Under the pieces are notes generated by a model. That model was given only the letters and a program-made list of their open reading frames with translations, made no database searches and was not told the origin of the DNA. From assembly GCA_002483145.1 (NCBI GenBank), contig DLHJ01000003.1:539090-603089 (forward strand): a stretch of DNA of 64,000 nucleotides. Reading direction: 5' to 3'. The stretch is from Cellvibrio sp. UBA7671 (lineage in GTDB: Bacteria; Pseudomonadota; Gammaproteobacteria; Pseudomonadales; Cellvibrionaceae). The position numbers were made by a program, and so were the translations under genes. Position 1 is the stretch's first letter, and the number at the start of each line of letters is the position of its first letter. Below, one piece after another: positions 53,443-62,442 of the stretch.

Positions 53443-54621
53443 CTAGTGATTGGATGCAACCGCTGTTGCACTAATCGCTTGGGTTACACTGGGGTTGACC
53501 GTGCTATTCGGTCGTACATGAGACAAACCATTGACGATAATTTTATCGCCGGCATTGACGCCCGCCAGTATCACGCGCTGCCCTTGGTAATGTTCACCCA
53601 GGGTAATCTCGTGATAGGTAGCGGTATTTTTTTCATCAACGACTAATACAAATTTTTTGCTTTGGTTGGTACCAATTGCACGCTCGGGAACTAATAGCGC
53701 CTGAATTTTTTCCGCTGACCCCAAACGCACATTGGCAAACATTCCCGCCGTCAAGGCACCATCCTTATTATCAAAAATGGCGCGGGCACGGATGGTGCCG
53801 CTGTTGGTATCCAAGCGGTTATCGAACGCGGAAATATTGCCGTTGTAGGTCACGCTACTGTCGCTCGCGAGAATTAATTCCACCGGCATATCTTGCGTAT
53901 TTTTGGTGTTGCGCACGAACTGGATGTAAGTGGCTTCATCCACATTAAATTCCGCATAGAGTTTGTCGTTAGCAACTATTTGTGTCAGCAGTGGCGCATT
54001 TGCACCTGCCTCAACGACGTTGCCAGTCGTTAACTCTGCACGACCAACACGGCCGCTAATCGGCGCACTGATATGTGCATATTCCAAATCAAGTTTTGCC
54101 TGGCTCAGTGCCGCTTCCGCTTGTTTTACATCGGCCTGCGCCACTTGATGGGTACTCAACGCGGAATCATAAATACTTTGCGACACCAGTTTGGCAGCGA
54201 TCAATTGCTGCGCGCGATTCAATTCATCTTGCGCTAGCTTTGCGCGGGATTGTGCCGTCGCCAACTGCGCCTGGGCACGCTGCACAGAAGCTTGATGCGG
54301 ACGCGGGTCAATCACAAATAACGGCTGGCCTTTTTTCACTTGCTGGCCTTCCGTAAACAGCACTTGCTGGATGGTACCGCTCACCAGCGGTTTGATAGCT
54401 GCACTCTCAACCGGAGCCAAACGGCCAGAAAAACTGGCCCAGGTGCGGATCTCTTGCGGCTCCAGTACCACCACATCGACCGCCGGGGCGGGCGGTACGG
54501 CAGCAGGTGTTGCAGCATCAACACCGGACACGTAATAAAAACCCACAATACCTGCCAGTATGGCCGCAGCCGTGTATTGGTAAGCCTTGCGGGGAAAAGC
54601 AGATGGATTAGCGCTATTCAT
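53443..54621 (-). CDS. Periplasmic adaptor (membrane fusion protein) of RND pump
   Basis: 392 residues from MNSANPSAFPRKAYQ, preceded by CAGGAGATT; a longer reading lacks a site and runs through the operator region. N-terminal membrane segment AAAILAGIVGFYYVSGVDA, then the adaptor core: VVVLEPQEIRTWASFSGRLAP, the lipoyl half VSGTIQQVLFTEGQQVKKGQPLF, a helical hairpin (about 115-185) and the second lipoyl half AHISAPISGRVGRAELTTGN. Single transmembrane anchor, no lipobox. First gene of the efflux operon. Confidence 0.92.
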   Translation of the reverse strand: MNSANPSAFPRKAYQYTAAAILAGIVGFYYVSGVDAATPAAVPPAPAVDVVVLEPQEIRTWASFSGRLAPVESAAIKPLVSGTIQQVLFTEGQQVKKGQPLFVIDPRPHQASVQRAQAQLATAQSRAKLAQDELNRAQQLIAAKLVSQSIYDSALSTHQVAQADVKQAEAALSQAKLDLEYAHISAPISGRVGRAELTTGNVVEAGANAPLLTQIVANDKLYAEFNVDEATYIQFVRNTKNTQDMPVELILASDSSVTYNGNISAFDNRLDTNSGTIRARAIFDNKDGALTAGMFANVRLGSAEKIQALLVPERAIGTNQSKKFVLVVDEKNTATYHEITLGEHYQGQRVILAGVNAGDKIIVNGLSHVRPNSTVNPSVTQAISATAVASNH

Positions 54622-54705
54622 GGGAATCTCCTGGTATTCGTTAGCAAATAAATGACTATTTGAAACTCCTTGGAGGGGTCTAAATCGGCATTTGTGAAAA
54701 TCATA

Positions 54706-54721
54706 CATACCGGTTGGTATG
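54706..54721. promoter_or_regulatory. TetR operator in the efflux promoter (site 1)
   Basis: CATACCGGTTGGTATG is a near-perfect inverted repeat, 85 bp upstream of the adaptor gene. It shares ATACCGG/GGTAT arms with a second site near the tetR gene, which supports binding by the same repressor. Confidence 0.8.
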
Positions 54722-54888
54722 CTGGTCAAGAATAATTTTTGCGTTGCTTTCACAATCATCCCTTTCGGACGCATTAAAAAGCCATAAAATCCAGCAAAAT
54801 CAACAAGCTTTGTAGATTGCAGGTTTTTACACCATTGGGTATGTTGCACCTAAAACAGGCTAGCCCCTATAAATGACCGATTGAAAAA

Positions 54889-54904
54889 CATACCGGCCGG
54901 TATC
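54889..54904. promoter_or_regulatory. TetR operator by the tetR promoter (site 2)
   Basis: ATACCGGCCGGTAT is a perfect 14-bp palindrome, 36 bp upstream of the tetR start. It matches site 1 except for the central bases. Two sites in a divergent promoter region fit repression of the pump operon and autoregulation. Confidence 0.82.
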
Positions 54905-54939
54905 ATAATAACCATAACCTTTGTACGAGAACCCGCGTC

Positions 54940-55590
54940 ATGAGCCCCACAGATACCCGCACACTGCTACTGGAAACCGCGCTGAACCTGATCTGGAACA
55001 GCAATTACAATTCCGTGGGCGTTAATGAAATCTGCAAGCAGGCGGGCGTCACCAAAGGGAGCTTTTACCACCACTTTGAATCCAAGGCAGAATTGTTTTG
55101 CGAAGCAACGACCCATCACTGGGATCACATTCGTCAGGATCTGGATTGCATCCTCTCGCCGATCAACACCCCACTCGAACAATTGGAAAATTGGATCCAA
55201 TTTATTTACATCAACAAAGTGGGTGAAGACAAAGATAATGTACCCGGCTGCGCGTTGTTTAGTGCAGGAATGCAAATTGGCTGCGGTGAAACACGCATCA
55301 CCGAAACACTGCAACTAATGACTGAACGCGGTGCTAAATACAATCAGGCGCTGGTGCGCAGTTTGTTGAATGGCAATTATTTAAATGGGGCACAGGAAAA
55401 GGATATAGAACAGATTGCGCGCCTGATGCAACAGTATGTGCAAGGTGCGATTAGCCACGCACAGGTGACGCGCAATATCGACAATGTGAAACTGGATTTA
55501 CCGCAAGGGATTTATCGTTTGATTGGGTTAAAACCGGAATTTTGGTATAGCGCGAAACCGACTTGGCCGCGCAGCGAGGCGACGGCTTAA
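54940..55590 (+). CDS. TetR-family repressor of the efflux operon
   Basis: 216 residues. HTH segment NSVGVNEICKQAGVTKGSFYHHFESKAEL is typical TetR/AcrR. The C-terminal ligand domain includes VPGCALFSAGMQIGCGETRITETL, as in the TetR_C_6-type regulators of efflux. It is divergent from the adaptor-pump-channel operon with two matching palindromes between, so it almost certainly represses the pump and itself. Inducer unknown. Confidence 0.9.
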   Translation: MSPTDTRTLLLETALNLIWNSNYNSVGVNEICKQAGVTKGSFYHHFESKAELFCEATTHHWDHIRQDLDCILSPINTPLEQLENWIQFIYINKVGEDKDNVPGCALFSAGMQIGCGETRITETLQLMTERGAKYNQALVRSLLNGNYLNGAQEKDIEQIARLMQQYVQGAISHAQVTRNIDNVKLDLPQGIYRLIGLKPEFWYSAKPTWPRSEATA

Positions 55591-55618
55591 CAGCATCATT
55601 GAATGATAAACTCTTAAC

Positions 55619-55650
55619 AATGCCAGCTGCTGTTACAGCTGGCATTGTTT
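55619..55650 (+). terminator. Hairpin between tetR and the convergent haem-protein gene
   Basis: AATGCCAGCTG, loop CTGTTA and CAGCTGGCATT form a perfect 11-bp stem, followed by GTTTGATC on the plus strand and GTTAAG on the minus strand. The T-tracts are weak but position and stem strength favour a shared terminator. Confidence 0.65.
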
Positions 55651-55669
55651 GATCACGATTTAAGTTTAG

Positions 55670-58360
55670 TTAGTTAGTCTTCCATTCATCACCATCCAGC
55701 ACACCATCCTCATCGCGATCAATCCCCATCCGTAAACCCGTACCTGGTGGTGCACAAGTAAAGGTTAAGGTATTGCCACGAATTGCAGCCAGTTGATAGA
55801 TAGCACTCGCATTTATTGGTTTTGTCCGTGCTTTGTCAGCAATAAAATTACCATCATCATTCATAACTGCCGCAAATGATTTACCGAAAACATGACCTTT
55901 CACAATCAAATCACATTCCGGACGCGGGTTTTTTACAAAAGCACGCGCCATCAATAATTCCAGCCTTTCGCGGCTAGCTGGACGCATATAATTTTTGTAG
56001 TCAAGCGTTAATTGCTGACCAACAATCGGAGCCATCTCACCCACCATTCCCAAGACGTAATCAACAACATTTTCGCGATCTTCAGGTGTCTCGAATTGAA
56101 ATAAATTAAATTCGAGTGTAAGAAATTGACTTACGGTATCAATAGTTCCATCACCCTGATAGCCAAAACCGCGAATTTGTTCACCAGTATGTTCGTAGCC
56201 ATCTTGCGGGTTGCCAGTACTGCCAAACATACCCACCTTTTGATACAGATTACGTAAATGTGGCGTCTTGAAATTTTCTGCCAAACCATCACCTTCCACT
56301 GCCATTAAACTTGATGAACCAAATTTTCCGCTAGCGTAATCGACGGTATGGCAGTCATTACAGCTCATCAACCCCGGGCCCGTACTTAAAAAATTAAAGA
56401 AGGTATTTTCACCAGCGGATTGAGATGCTGTTAATGCATTATCGAGACGGCGAATGGGGCTTGGTGGATAAGTTAACTGTAAAGAAAAGTCGGTAAATTT
56501 CTGCATCTGCTCGTCGGTTAATGGCTCTGCCCTACCCAACAAGCCGGTAAACGCTACATTAAAATCCTCGTAGGATTGCTCTTCAATAGACTCATCAGCG
56601 TCGCGGGTTTCGCCGGTGCGATCACCCCGCCAATGCATAGGTCCGTTGCCCGCTATACCACGTAGACTTTGGGTGGTCATAGGCCCTTTCATCGGATTGA
56701 AAAAAGGTTTGGTAAATTCGGGAAACATTTCAAATAGTGGAACATAACGTGCCGGGTTACTTTTAGTAAAACTATCCGGATTGCCAAGATCCCAAGCAAG
56801 ATGGTCCATATCACCAAAAATGTGGCACCCAGCACAGGATGAATCGCCGCGACTGGACGTTAGATTGGCGTCGTACAAAAATGCCCTGCCGTTAACAATG
56901 GAATCAGGCTCAGGATTAAACAGGGCTAATTTGGCAATTTCGCGTTGATTTTTGGTGTTAATCATCGTCACCGAATTATCAAAACGGGTCATCACAAATA
57001 GACGATTGTTAGCGTCATCCAGAACCAAACCGCTAGGCCCTCCACCGCTCAATTGGATTTGGGCATCTGCACTAGGAGTAAATGAATCCCGATCCAATGC
57101 GTTAGTTTTATAAACACCAATTTTTTGTGAGCCAAACCCTGCCACATACAATGTTTTGCCGCTATCTGATATCACCATTTCAAGCGGAGTGGCGATACTT
57201 AAAGCACGCTCGGCATCGGTGCCTATATCTTTATCATAGGATTTAATATGCTTATTCAAATGTCGAGGTTTCACGACACCATCCTCAATGACAGTAATTC
57301 TGCTTTGCACAAAATTACCGCGCACTGTTGTTGAATTCGTGCCTGGACCTTCAAAGCGAATATGATTACGTGCGTCGGTGTTGGAAATATAAAGGTTATT
57401 ACTTTTAGGATTTACAACCATATTAAATAATGTTGTACCAACACCTTTATACTCAGTAATTTTTTCAGGTATTTTTGCATTCGCATCAATAACAAACACA
57501 TCGTTATCAGGCAGCGAAAAACGCACGCGATCATTCCATTTTTTTGGAGCCTCCCCCGTTAATGGATTGCCTGCATCAAGCCAATCTTGACCGTTAAATT
57601 TTACGATTAAGCCTGTTGGCACCGCTGGCTCACCCGCGGTAGTCATGTGAGGTGAAGGTTTTGCCAACCCACCATTGGGAAGATCGCCTTGCAGCACCGT
57701 CGTCTGGTTGCCCGAATTAAATACCGCGGCATAAACACGTGAGCCATCTTTATTAACAGCAAGAGCACGCGGTGTATCACCGAACAAATTTAAAATAGTC
57801 AGTGGCTTACCGCCAATACCGTTACCCGTGTCATTAGCATCAAATACCCAAACGTCTGCACGACCAATACCGGCCGTTTTCAACTGCGGATCAATCGGAG
57901 AGTTTTGTCCTCTGTGTGCGGTGGTGATAAACGCACGGCTTTTATTTTTCCCGGCAAAGACCAAATCGCGCGGTTCATCGCCAACCAATAAGGTTTTTAC
58001 TACACGCGGACTATGATCATCAAGGCTCACAATACTGATACTGTCGGATAGATGATTCACTACCCAAACCTCTTTCTTGTTGCGCACAGCCACAGCGACC
58101 GGCTCCATACCTACTGGAACCGAATGAAGTAGAGTCAAGCGATCATCCTCTACACGCAAAATTTCCAAACGGTTGTCTGGAGTATTCACTGCGAAAACGA
58201 GGGACTTATCAGCAGACATAGCCAATGGCCGTACTTGTCCGCTTTCAAATGCAACAAACGATGAATTTGCCGAAGCAACATTAAATGGAGCAAAAACTGA
58301 TAATAAAACGGGAACTACTGCTGCATTAAATACAGCCTTAACTTTTTTGGAGATGCGCAT
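55670..58360 (-). CDS. Periplasmic beta-propeller protein with two c-type haem sites
   Basis: 896 residues. Signal peptide to about NVASA-NSS. The first 480 residues are YVTN/NHL-type beta-propeller repeats (FAVNTPDNRLEILRVEDD, VWVVNHLSDSISIVSL, RVYAAVFNSGNQTTVL). The second part resembles di-haem cytochrome c peroxidase/MauG-type proteins, with CAGCH near 513 and CNDCH near 663 and segments LRGIAGNGPMHWRGDR and KTPHLRNLYQKVGMFG. It ends DRDEDGVLDGDEWKTN, an EF-hand-like Ca site. It would carry out an oxidation in the periplasm, substrate unknown. It lies 49 bp downstream of the flavodoxin-like gene and may be part of the lipid-associated operon. Confidence 0.8.
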   Translation of the reverse strand: MRISKKVKAVFNAAVVPVLLSVFAPFNVASANSSFVAFESGQVRPLAMSADKSLVFAVNTPDNRLEILRVEDDRLTLLHSVPVGMEPVAVAVRNKKEVWVVNHLSDSISIVSLDDHSPRVVKTLLVGDEPRDLVFAGKNKSRAFITTAHRGQNSPIDPQLKTAGIGRADVWVFDANDTGNGIGGKPLTILNLFGDTPRALAVNKDGSRVYAAVFNSGNQTTVLQGDLPNGGLAKPSPHMTTAGEPAVPTGLIVKFNGQDWLDAGNPLTGEAPKKWNDRVRFSLPDNDVFVIDANAKIPEKITEYKGVGTTLFNMVVNPKSNNLYISNTDARNHIRFEGPGTNSTTVRGNFVQSRITVIEDGVVKPRHLNKHIKSYDKDIGTDAERALSIATPLEMVISDSGKTLYVAGFGSQKIGVYKTNALDRDSFTPSADAQIQLSGGGPSGLVLDDANNRLFVMTRFDNSVTMINTKNQREIAKLALFNPEPDSIVNGRAFLYDANLTSSRGDSSCAGCHIFGDMDHLAWDLGNPDSFTKSNPARYVPLFEMFPEFTKPFFNPMKGPMTTQSLRGIAGNGPMHWRGDRTGETRDADESIEEQSYEDFNVAFTGLLGRAEPLTDEQMQKFTDFSLQLTYPPSPIRRLDNALTASQSAGENTFFNFLSTGPGLMSCNDCHTVDYASGKFGSSSLMAVEGDGLAENFKTPHLRNLYQKVGMFGSTGNPQDGYEHTGEQIRGFGYQGDGTIDTVSQFLTLEFNLFQFETPEDRENVVDYVLGMVGEMAPIVGQQLTLDYKNYMRPASRERLELLMARAFVKNPRPECDLIVKGHVFGKSFAAVMNDDGNFIADKARTKPINASAIYQLAAIRGNTLTFTCAPPGTGLRMGIDRDEDGVLDGDEWKTN

Positions 58361-58409
58361 GTCAAAACCCTGCCTTGGCTATTGATTATAAAAAATTAAA
58401 TTTAAGTGA

Positions 58410-58988
58410 TTACACTTTCCTTGCGTGCTTAATCACCGCTTGCGTCCACTTCTCGCGTTGCTCCGGGCTTGATCCGCGCAGAGGTCCGAAAGAACTGATT
58501 TTTATTGGCTTGATGCCACACCATTCAAGAATGGTAATTTTCATCTGATTGTGCCCTGGCATTTTGTAGATCCAGCGGTAGTACCAAGGCGGCGTGTCCA
58601 TAGTGACAATCAAATGGGCACTTCTTCCTGCTAACAATCTGTCCCACCACACAGAATTCTTGCGATAACTAAACGCGTATCCCGGCAAAAATGTTCTATC
58701 AAAAAAACCTTTTAACAGGGCTGGTATAGACCCCCACCAAATGGGATAAACAAATACCAAGTGCGAAGCCCAGAGTATTGCTTCACGTATAGTCACCAGA
58801 TCCGGTTCCAACTCCTGCCGCTGGTTATGTCCGTGGTGGAGTATTGGATCAAAATTGGCATCTCCCAACTTAAACAGTCTTACGTCGTGCCCCTCTTCTG
58901 TGGCGGCTTTTACGTAATATTCGGCTAATGAAGCGCAGTAACTGTTTGAATCTGGATGGCCAACAATCACCACAATATTTTTTTTCAT
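58410..58988 (-). CDS. Flavodoxin-like NAD(P)H:quinone oxidoreductase
   Basis: 192 residues, cytoplasmic FMN/FAD-dependent oxidoreductase of the NQO1/MdaB/KefF type. FMN-binding loops are visible: VIVGHPDSNSYCASLAEYY and FVYPIWWGSIPALLKGFFDRTFLPGYAF. The C-terminal helix and MPGHNQMKITILEWCGIKPIK fit the family. ATG overlaps the stop of the transporter gene by 4 bp (ATGA), so it belongs to the same operon. Electron acceptor unknown. Confidence 0.87.
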   Translation of the reverse strand: MKKNIVVIVGHPDSNSYCASLAEYYVKAATEEGHDVRLFKLGDANFDPILHHGHNQRQELEPDLVTIREAILWASHLVFVYPIWWGSIPALLKGFFDRTFLPGYAFSYRKNSVWWDRLLAGRSAHLIVTMDTPPWYYRWIYKMPGHNQMKITILEWCGIKPIKISSFGPLRGSSPEQREKWTQAVIKHARKV

Positions 58989-61603
58989 GAATACTCACCT
59001 GCGTTGACATTACCCGCTTCAAAAGTTGGATTGGATAGCGGTGGTTTTTCCTTGCGCATAAACCAGGGAGCCAACATTGAGATAAGAAAAATAGACATAA
59101 AACCACTGATAGTAAGCGCCAGTGCGACCAAGCCACCCAAATAAGCAATAGGTTTGAATTGCGATAACAATAAAGTGAGGAAGCCTAAGGAGAACAACGC
59201 AACGTTAAAAACAATTGACGATCCTGAGTGGCGAATTGCATACAAAAGGGATTCATCAATACTGGCATTTGTCGTTGCCAAATGGTCTTTCACCCGATGC
59301 AAGTAATGCACGGAATAATCCACAATACCAACCACAATAAATGAAATCAGCGCAGTGCCAATATTCAACTCAATTCCTAGAATTGCCATGATGCCATAAT
59401 AGCTAACCATAGTAGCTGCCAGTGGTAATGCCGTAAGCAGACCCAGTTTAGGCGAGCGCATCCACAGCATAAGCACCACACAGATCGAGCTGAAAGCTAA
59501 CACAAAACTAGTGAACTGGCCTTTAATAATTTCGTGTAACACGCCTGTCCATATCACCGGCGTACCCGCCACTTGAACGTTCACATTTGCCGGTTTGTTC
59601 TGCGCAAGCCACGCATCCAGATTATTCAACAAGGTTTGATATTCAGTAGCACGCGTCGTATTCATAGTAAATAAAACTGCAGCCTTGGAAAAATCGCGCG
59701 TCAGTACGTTATTTAGATCGCTACCACCGCCATTTTCATAAAGCAGAACTAATTGCGATACCAAATCATCACCGTGAATTGTCTCACTAATTTCCTGATT
59801 GGTCTCAGGATCTATCGAAGTCACTGTTTCGGTACGATTAGGCAAGCGATTAAATTCCGGATTCATATCATGCAATGCAAGGTTCATGCGCTTGATATAA
59901 GTTGCAATCGAATAGGTGTAAGTAACATTTTCCTGAGTCAATAAAAATTTATCCAACTTATCAATAAAGGCTACCGTGTCCGTATTCAATATTGCGTTTG
60001 GCTCGCTACCGGCAATCTCCACCCAGCCAGGGCTTGTACCGGCTATGTGCGAATTGACAAACTCATCGGATTTCCGGAATTCATTCGTCGCAGAGAAATA
60101 ATCCGACCCAGCATCTTCAACCACAATTTTGGTCGCCATGAAGCCCAATCCAAGCATAAATAACGTAAAGGTAAGCAGTGATGCCTTACGGTGTTTGATC
60201 AAACTACCGAAAAACGCCTCAAGTGCCGAACCCAGACGTTCCCGTCCGGATGCTTTGGATGAACCAATTTTGCTTTTTGCTTTAGTGAGATTTAACCAGG
60301 CAGGAATCAACAATAAGGAAATTATTTGGGCGGAAAATAAACCTACCGCCATAAAAATGCCGAACGATTGAATACTGGAGATATTAGTCGATGTAGAAAA
60401 TACGAACCCGGCAACCGTGGTAACAGTGGTTAATACAATCGGTGAGAACATAGCTCGCAGGGATTTCTTAACAGCTTCTTTCGGGGTCAGGCCAGAATTA
60501 TGTTGGGTGTAGTATTCATTCATCATATGAATAGCATCAGCACCGCAAATAGTAATCAGGAACACGGGCAACGCGCTGGTGACTAAATCCATAGGTACAC
60601 GAAATAAACTCATCATGCCCAGAGTCCAGATTGTACACATCACCACATTTAGCATAGGCAGTACAAATCCCATTGGCCTGCGAAAAAAAACGACCAGAAT
60701 GCCCCCGACGATGAGCAAGACCATTGGGAGCAAAGTCGCCAAATCGTTATCGGTTAACTTTTTTTGCTCCGCAATAAAAATAGGTACGCCTGCAATGTAA
60801 ACATCATCCTTAAATTCAGGGTGACGAGCGCGATAGTCATCGACCAAATGCTTAATTGCTTCATAAGCGCGCACCTGGCCGTCGGCATCATCTTGTTTAA
60901 CAAATAATTCAACCGTGATCATGGTGGATTTATTATCAGCAGAATACACGCTGTTGAGCATTAGCTCATTGCCCATCACTTCCTGTTTGATTTGCTCGGC
61001 AGGAACGATTTTGTTGTGCAGACTTTTGAAAATTTTAAGCGTACCATCCTGGGTAATAATATTGTCCGACGCTGCCAAGCCTGCCATCTCTTTAATCGGG
61101 TTCAACCGACGTGGCAAATAATTAACAAATGCTTTTTCAGCGTGCGACAAAGGCAGGGTTTTACTCAGCGCCATTAGTTGATCTGCAGCAAAAAAATCAC
61201 TTTGTGCAAAACCATCTTTAAGGATGTCAGTAGCCAATTTTTTAAATTCGGGATTGGCCTCACCATACTTGCCAGCCAGTGCACTGAGATAATCAGCATC
61301 GCCTTGGGTGGCAAGCATCAGCTTGCGCGATGACTGGGTCAGCTCGTAAACCGCATCCAAGGTGATACGATTAAAAATATCCTGCTCGTTGTGAATCACA
61401 ATCATGGCGGCATCAAACGTACCGCTAAATTCTTGCTGCATATCCAGAATAGATTTTCGTGCAGGATGTGTCTCTGGCAATAAATAAGGGTTGCTGTCAT
61501 TGGTTAAATTACCTAACTGAGCAGCAAAAAACACTGTTATTGAAAACAGTATTAATAAAATCGCCTTAGCCCAGCGATCAACGAATTTTAGGTAGGTTTC
61601 CAC
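58985..61603 (-). CDS. MMPL/RND-family lipid or hydrophobe transporter
   Basis: 872 residues with about 12 membrane helices in the RND pattern: one helix, a large exported loop, five helices, a second loop, six helices. The MMPL-type signature is seen in VLLIVGGILVVFFRRPMGF, ITICGADAIHMMNEYY and FIVVGIVDYSVHYLHRVKDH. The charged GADxxHxxNEY and GIVDYSVH segments are the likely proton-relay counterparts of this class (HAE3/hopanoid-type rather than AcrB-type). It overlaps the LolA-like gene by 26 bp. With that gene and the outer-membrane protein it suggests a lipid export or uptake path. Confidence 0.85.
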   Translation of the reverse strand: METYLKFVDRWAKAILLILFSITVFFAAQLGNLTNDSNPYLLPETHPARKSILDMQQEFSGTFDAAMIVIHNEQDIFNRITLDAVYELTQSSRKLMLATQGDADYLSALAGKYGEANPEFKKLATDILKDGFAQSDFFAADQLMALSKTLPLSHAEKAFVNYLPRRLNPIKEMAGLAASDNIITQDGTLKIFKSLHNKIVPAEQIKQEVMGNELMLNSVYSADNKSTMITVELFVKQDDADGQVRAYEAIKHLVDDYRARHPEFKDDVYIAGVPIFIAEQKKLTDNDLATLLPMVLLIVGGILVVFFRRPMGFVLPMLNVVMCTIWTLGMMSLFRVPMDLVTSALPVFLITICGADAIHMMNEYYTQHNSGLTPKEAVKKSLRAMFSPIVLTTVTTVAGFVFSTSTNISSIQSFGIFMAVGLFSAQIISLLLIPAWLNLTKAKSKIGSSKASGRERLGSALEAFFGSLIKHRKASLLTFTLFMLGLGFMATKIVVEDAGSDYFSATNEFRKSDEFVNSHIAGTSPGWVEIAGSEPNAILNTDTVAFIDKLDKFLLTQENVTYTYSIATYIKRMNLALHDMNPEFNRLPNRTETVTSIDPETNQEISETIHGDDLVSQLVLLYENGGGSDLNNVLTRDFSKAAVLFTMNTTRATEYQTLLNNLDAWLAQNKPANVNVQVAGTPVIWTGVLHEIIKGQFTSFVLAFSSICVVLMLWMRSPKLGLLTALPLAATMVSYYGIMAILGIELNIGTALISFIVVGIVDYSVHYLHRVKDHLATTNASIDESLLYAIRHSGSSIVFNVALFSLGFLTLLLSQFKPIAYLGGLVALALTISGFMSIFLISMLAPWFMRKEKPPLSNPTFEAGNVNAGEYS

Positions 61604-62396
61604 TTTTCACTCCTGTCTTCATAATATTTTGTTGGAACAAGACGTCATCCAAACCTACGTCATAACTTACATCACTAAAAATAAGATCTGATGCGCGGTT
61701 ATTTACCAAATCACGCATTTCACTGTGGGTCACCGTCCAGATGTTTTGAATAATTTCCATTTTTTTCGCCTGAAATTCTTTAAATGGAATTCCTTTCGCA
61801 TCGAAATACACTTGCTTTATCACTACAAACGATTCTTTATCGACCCACACATGAATTTTGTGGTAACCAGTGCGGTTAATCACCTCCAGCGATGCAGGAA
61901 TTCGTTCAATCAGATAACTGGCGCGTTCATTTATGGTTTCTTCACCAAGGATTTTTTGTTGGTAATCCGTGATGCGTAATTTATCCAAATCGATATAGGA
62001 AAATTGGCTACCCATAAAAGATCCACGTTTATCAGTAGCGGCAATACGGCGCACTTGGCGAAAGGCGGGCAAATACATCCATTGATCGTCTTCCCTGGCA
62101 GCGGCTTCGTCGTAATTAATACTTTGCAAAACCACACCTTTAACATCGGCAGGCTCAGTGAAACTCAAGGTGAGCTTGTCATCTTTACCGTAATCTTTTT
62201 GCAGGAATAACAGATTGCGTGTACGTGCTGACCCATTTTTTTCTTTTAATACCAAGCTGGCTTTGGCGTAGTTGTCGGCGCCATCAGCGCGGTTACGTAC
62301 CTTACTTAATATGTCATCAGCGGTTAATTCAGCAGTATGCGCAACTGATGAAATAATCAGTAACACGCCGATGCCAACTAATTTTCGGGAAAACAT
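61578..62396 (-). CDS. LolA-like outer-membrane lipoprotein-sorting protein
   Basis: 272 residues from MFSRKLVGIGVLL; AAAGGAG lies 6 bases upstream, whereas an ATG two codons earlier is too close to it. Signal peptide to about AHTA. Mature part has the LolA/LolB-like half-barrel pattern seen in MMPL-linked proteins: ADGADNYAKASLVLKEKNG, WMYLPAFRQVRRIAATDKRGSFMGSQFSY and VINRTGYHKIHVWVDKESF. The segment MYLPxxRxVRRI is typical of the YP_/DUF1329-linked outer membrane lipoprotein-sorting family. It would bind the hydrophobic cargo in the periplasm and hand it to or from the MMPL transporter. Confidence 0.8.
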   Translation of the reverse strand: MFSRKLVGIGVLLIISSVAHTAELTADDILSKVRNRADGADNYAKASLVLKEKNGSARTRNLLFLQKDYGKDDKLTLSFTEPADVKGVVLQSINYDEAAAREDDQWMYLPAFRQVRRIAATDKRGSFMGSQFSYIDLDKLRITDYQQKILGEETINERASYLIERIPASLEVINRTGYHKIHVWVDKESFVVIKQVYFDAKGIPFKEFQAKKMEIIQNIWTVTHSEMRDLVNNRASDLIFSDVSYDVGLDDVLFQQNIMKTGVKSGNLPKIR

Positions 62397-62442
62397 TACC
62401 ATCTCCTTTGTGAGTCACACGATATGAAAAAAAATAATTAAA

